Source: Phascolomyces articulosus
Lineage: Eukaryota; Mucoromycota; Mucoromycetes; Mucorales; Lichtheimiaceae
Assembly: GCA_025677815.1 (NCBI GenBank)
Contig: JAIXMP010000001.1
Location: 2,418,001 to 2,482,000 of the forward strand
DNA: 64,000 nt
Direction of reading: 5' to 3'
Numbering within the stretch: the first letter of the stretch is position 1; each line of letters opens with the position of its first letter. Shown here one piece after another: positions 62,417-64,000 of the stretch. The position numbers were made by a program, and so were the translations under genes. The notes under the pieces are model-generated. The model did no database searches. It had not been told where the DNA came from and worked only from the letters and a program-made list of their open reading frames with translations.

Positions 62417-64000
62417 TTTTTTTTCTTTTAAATAGATATATATATATGGTTATGTTTGTTCGTTTGTTGTTGGTATTATATAATAGAGATCGAATCAAAA
62501 GGAAAGGGATGAAACTTTTTTTTCTTTTTTTTTGCGTGTACTTTTTTTTTTATAGAAGTATTGTTGAAAGAGGTTCTTACAAAAAGAAAAAGAAGAGAGA
62601 TATAAAAAGAACAAACAAGAACAAAAAACAAAAAAAAAAAAAAAGAGAAAAAGAAAGAGAGAAAAATATAAAAAAAGGAAAGTGAACGGGAGGGAAAGGA
62701 AAGAGAAAAGAAGAGAAAGTGAAAAAGGAAAGGGAAGAAGTAAGAAATATATATATAAAAAACTGGCTTGGTTAAGTGAGAGAGAGAGACTGGGGGGATG
62801 AACGCCACGAGGGATTGACCAAATACAAGTTGGGAAGGAAAGGAAAGGAAAGGTTCAATATATAAAAATAGCCAAATCTTATAATAAAATAAGTTGGCTT
62901 TTGTCTTTTTTTTTTTAATTATAATAATAATAAATCAATCAATCAAAATCAATCTAAAAAAATAATATTTTACTCTTCTAAAATACCTCTTTGATTTCTA
63001 CTATATGATTATTATTATTTTTATTCATCATAGTTATCAAATATGTACCTAATAGAGCAATACTTTTTTTTATATAAAGAAGCTCATGCACTTCACAACA
63101 TTTTCATTTGCGGAACTATTTAGTGCACCCAGACTTGTATATTATATATGTATTTCTGCGCCCCGCTTTCACTCTCAGTGTGTGTGTGTGTCACCTTACC
63201 TAATATATCAAGCTTCTTTGTGATGCGATATTATTGAAAGCCACTTTTCTTTCTTTTCAGATAAACCGTGTGATCTAGATCTCATAGTCAACTAAGCCTA
63301 TATATATATATCTTATAAAACTGAACTAAGCCTTAAAAAGAGTACTTTTTTTTAAAAAAAATATAAAGAATTGTCGATAATAATTGTCGAAAAAAAAAAG
63401 ATCGTACCTTTTTTTATTTATTTTAATAGATTCATGATGGATGATGGATGGTTTCTAATTTAAAGAGTCTCCGCAATAAAATAAAAAGAAATAAGAGAAT
63501 TAAAACATTAAATATTTGGCTGGGCTCTTTTTTTTTTTATCATAAAGAAAGGATTGACCTGGAACATTGACTATTTATCTTTATTATGACTCCCCCCTTT
63601 TTTTTTATACATATGGGAGGATGGGGGCGAGACCAATATTTATTTATTTATTGATTATTATTTTCTACCACAACAATCATGTCATACATACACATTGATT
63701 ATTTACACACACAATGAAATTAGAAAAAATACGCAAATCTTTTTTTGTATAGGTGACACACTCAATTTCTTTATATAATGATTCAAGTTGACACTTTGTA
63801 TTGTTGTATATAAAATATTGTACAAAAATTTACATGATATATGAATATATATATATATATATATATATATAAAGGGGAAAGAAGAGGAGAGAATCTAGGG
63901 ATGATACAAGATGGTGTATGTATAATACAATTTTACATTAATCGACCACGTTTTTTTTCTTTTTCGTATGATGATCTTGTTTGTTATTATTATTTATCGA
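62417..64000. other. 5' flank of the chitin synthase gene, no gene seen
   Basis: 1.6 kb of strongly strand-biased DNA. The first 400 bases are purine-rich on the plus strand (pyrimidine-rich toward the chitin synthase start), as expected for its promoter/5' UTR. The remaining part is AT-rich, with GT and TA repeats. The reading frames at 62476-62808 and 62254-62685 are low-complexity. Confidence 0.6.
63846..63871. repeat. (TA)n microsatellite
   Basis: About thirteen AT/TA units in intergenic DNA near the window end. Confidence 0.85.

Noticed and set aside
62254..62808. Long Lys- or Ser/Phe-rich frames upstream of the chitin synthase
   Set aside because: They are translations of a purine/pyrimidine tract with no complexity, most likely promoter/5' UTR.
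1..64000. CRISPR arrays, bacterial operons or prophage elements
   Set aside because: The genes are eukaryotic with spliceosomal introns; the only repeats are microsatellites and diverged duplications.

Overview
This window is nuclear DNA from a filamentous fungus. The best fit is an early-diverging Mucoromycota lineage (Mucorales-like). I infer this from the AT-rich, homopolymer-rich intergenic DNA, the very intron-dense genes (up to 30 exons, with short GT-AG introns and exons down to 14 nt), the neighbouring chitin synthase and chitin deacetylase genes (the zygomycete chitosan route), and a WDR7/rabconnectin-3beta-type gene. The genus cannot be fixed from the sequence. Spliced models were built by hand from splice-site consensus and frame continuity. 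Every model described as spliced has a total length divisible by three and one terminal stop.

Layout. 0-3.7 kb, minus strand: a mitochondrial-looking Sel1-repeat protein, a tRNA-Val(CAC), and a ubiquitin-like/WLM metalloprotease. 6.0-11.9 kb, plus: AMS1 vacuolar alpha-mannosidase (30 exons). 14.1-16.6 kb, plus: a tandem-PH protein. 17.9-18.3 kb, plus: a tiny Cys-rich C-tail (CYSTM-like) protein. 18.7-24.7 kb, plus: a WDR7-like WD40 protein (24 exons). 24.7-32.2 kb: a dynamic island holding an intronless, GC-richer membrane-protein gene with a probable frameshift, X-box-like sites, tandem repeats, and a decayed second copy of the WDR7 3' end. 32.2-33.7 kb, plus: PIS1 phosphatidylinositol synthase. 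33.7-38.0 kb: a gene-poor stretch. 38.0-42.3 kb, plus: a BEM3-like PX-PH-RhoGAP. 42.5-44.7 kb, plus: KCS1-like inositol hexakisphosphate kinase. 45.2-46.0 kb, minus: eIF3 subunit k. 46.3-48.4 kb, minus: a Dal5-type MFS permease. 51.6-52.7 kb, minus: a Rab7/Ypt7-like GTPase, divergent from 53.0-55.9 kb, plus: SMP3 GPI mannosyltransferase IV. 56.2-57.9 kb, plus: a GPI-anchored chitin deacetylase. 58.5-62.4 kb, minus: a class IV-type chitin synthase.

How the genes relate. Most are unrelated housekeeping genes, but three themes recur. Cell wall and GPI: chitin synthase makes chitin, the chitin deacetylase converts it to chitosan and appears GPI-anchored, SMP3 acts in GPI assembly, and PIS1 supplies the phosphatidylinositol on which GPI is built. 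Vacuole and endolysosome: AMS1 (a vacuolar hydrolase), Ypt7-like Rab (vacuole fusion) and WDR7-like (V-ATPase regulation in animals). Phosphoinositide, inositol and polarity signalling: PIS1, the tandem-PH protein, KCS1 and the PX-PH RhoGAP. These are neighbourhood observations, not evidence of co-regulation.

Points of most interest are two GC-AG introns (one splitting the Rab P-loop next to an 18-nt exon), the microexons of AMS1, the WDR7 pseudogene and surrounding repeats, and the GC-rich orphan membrane gene.
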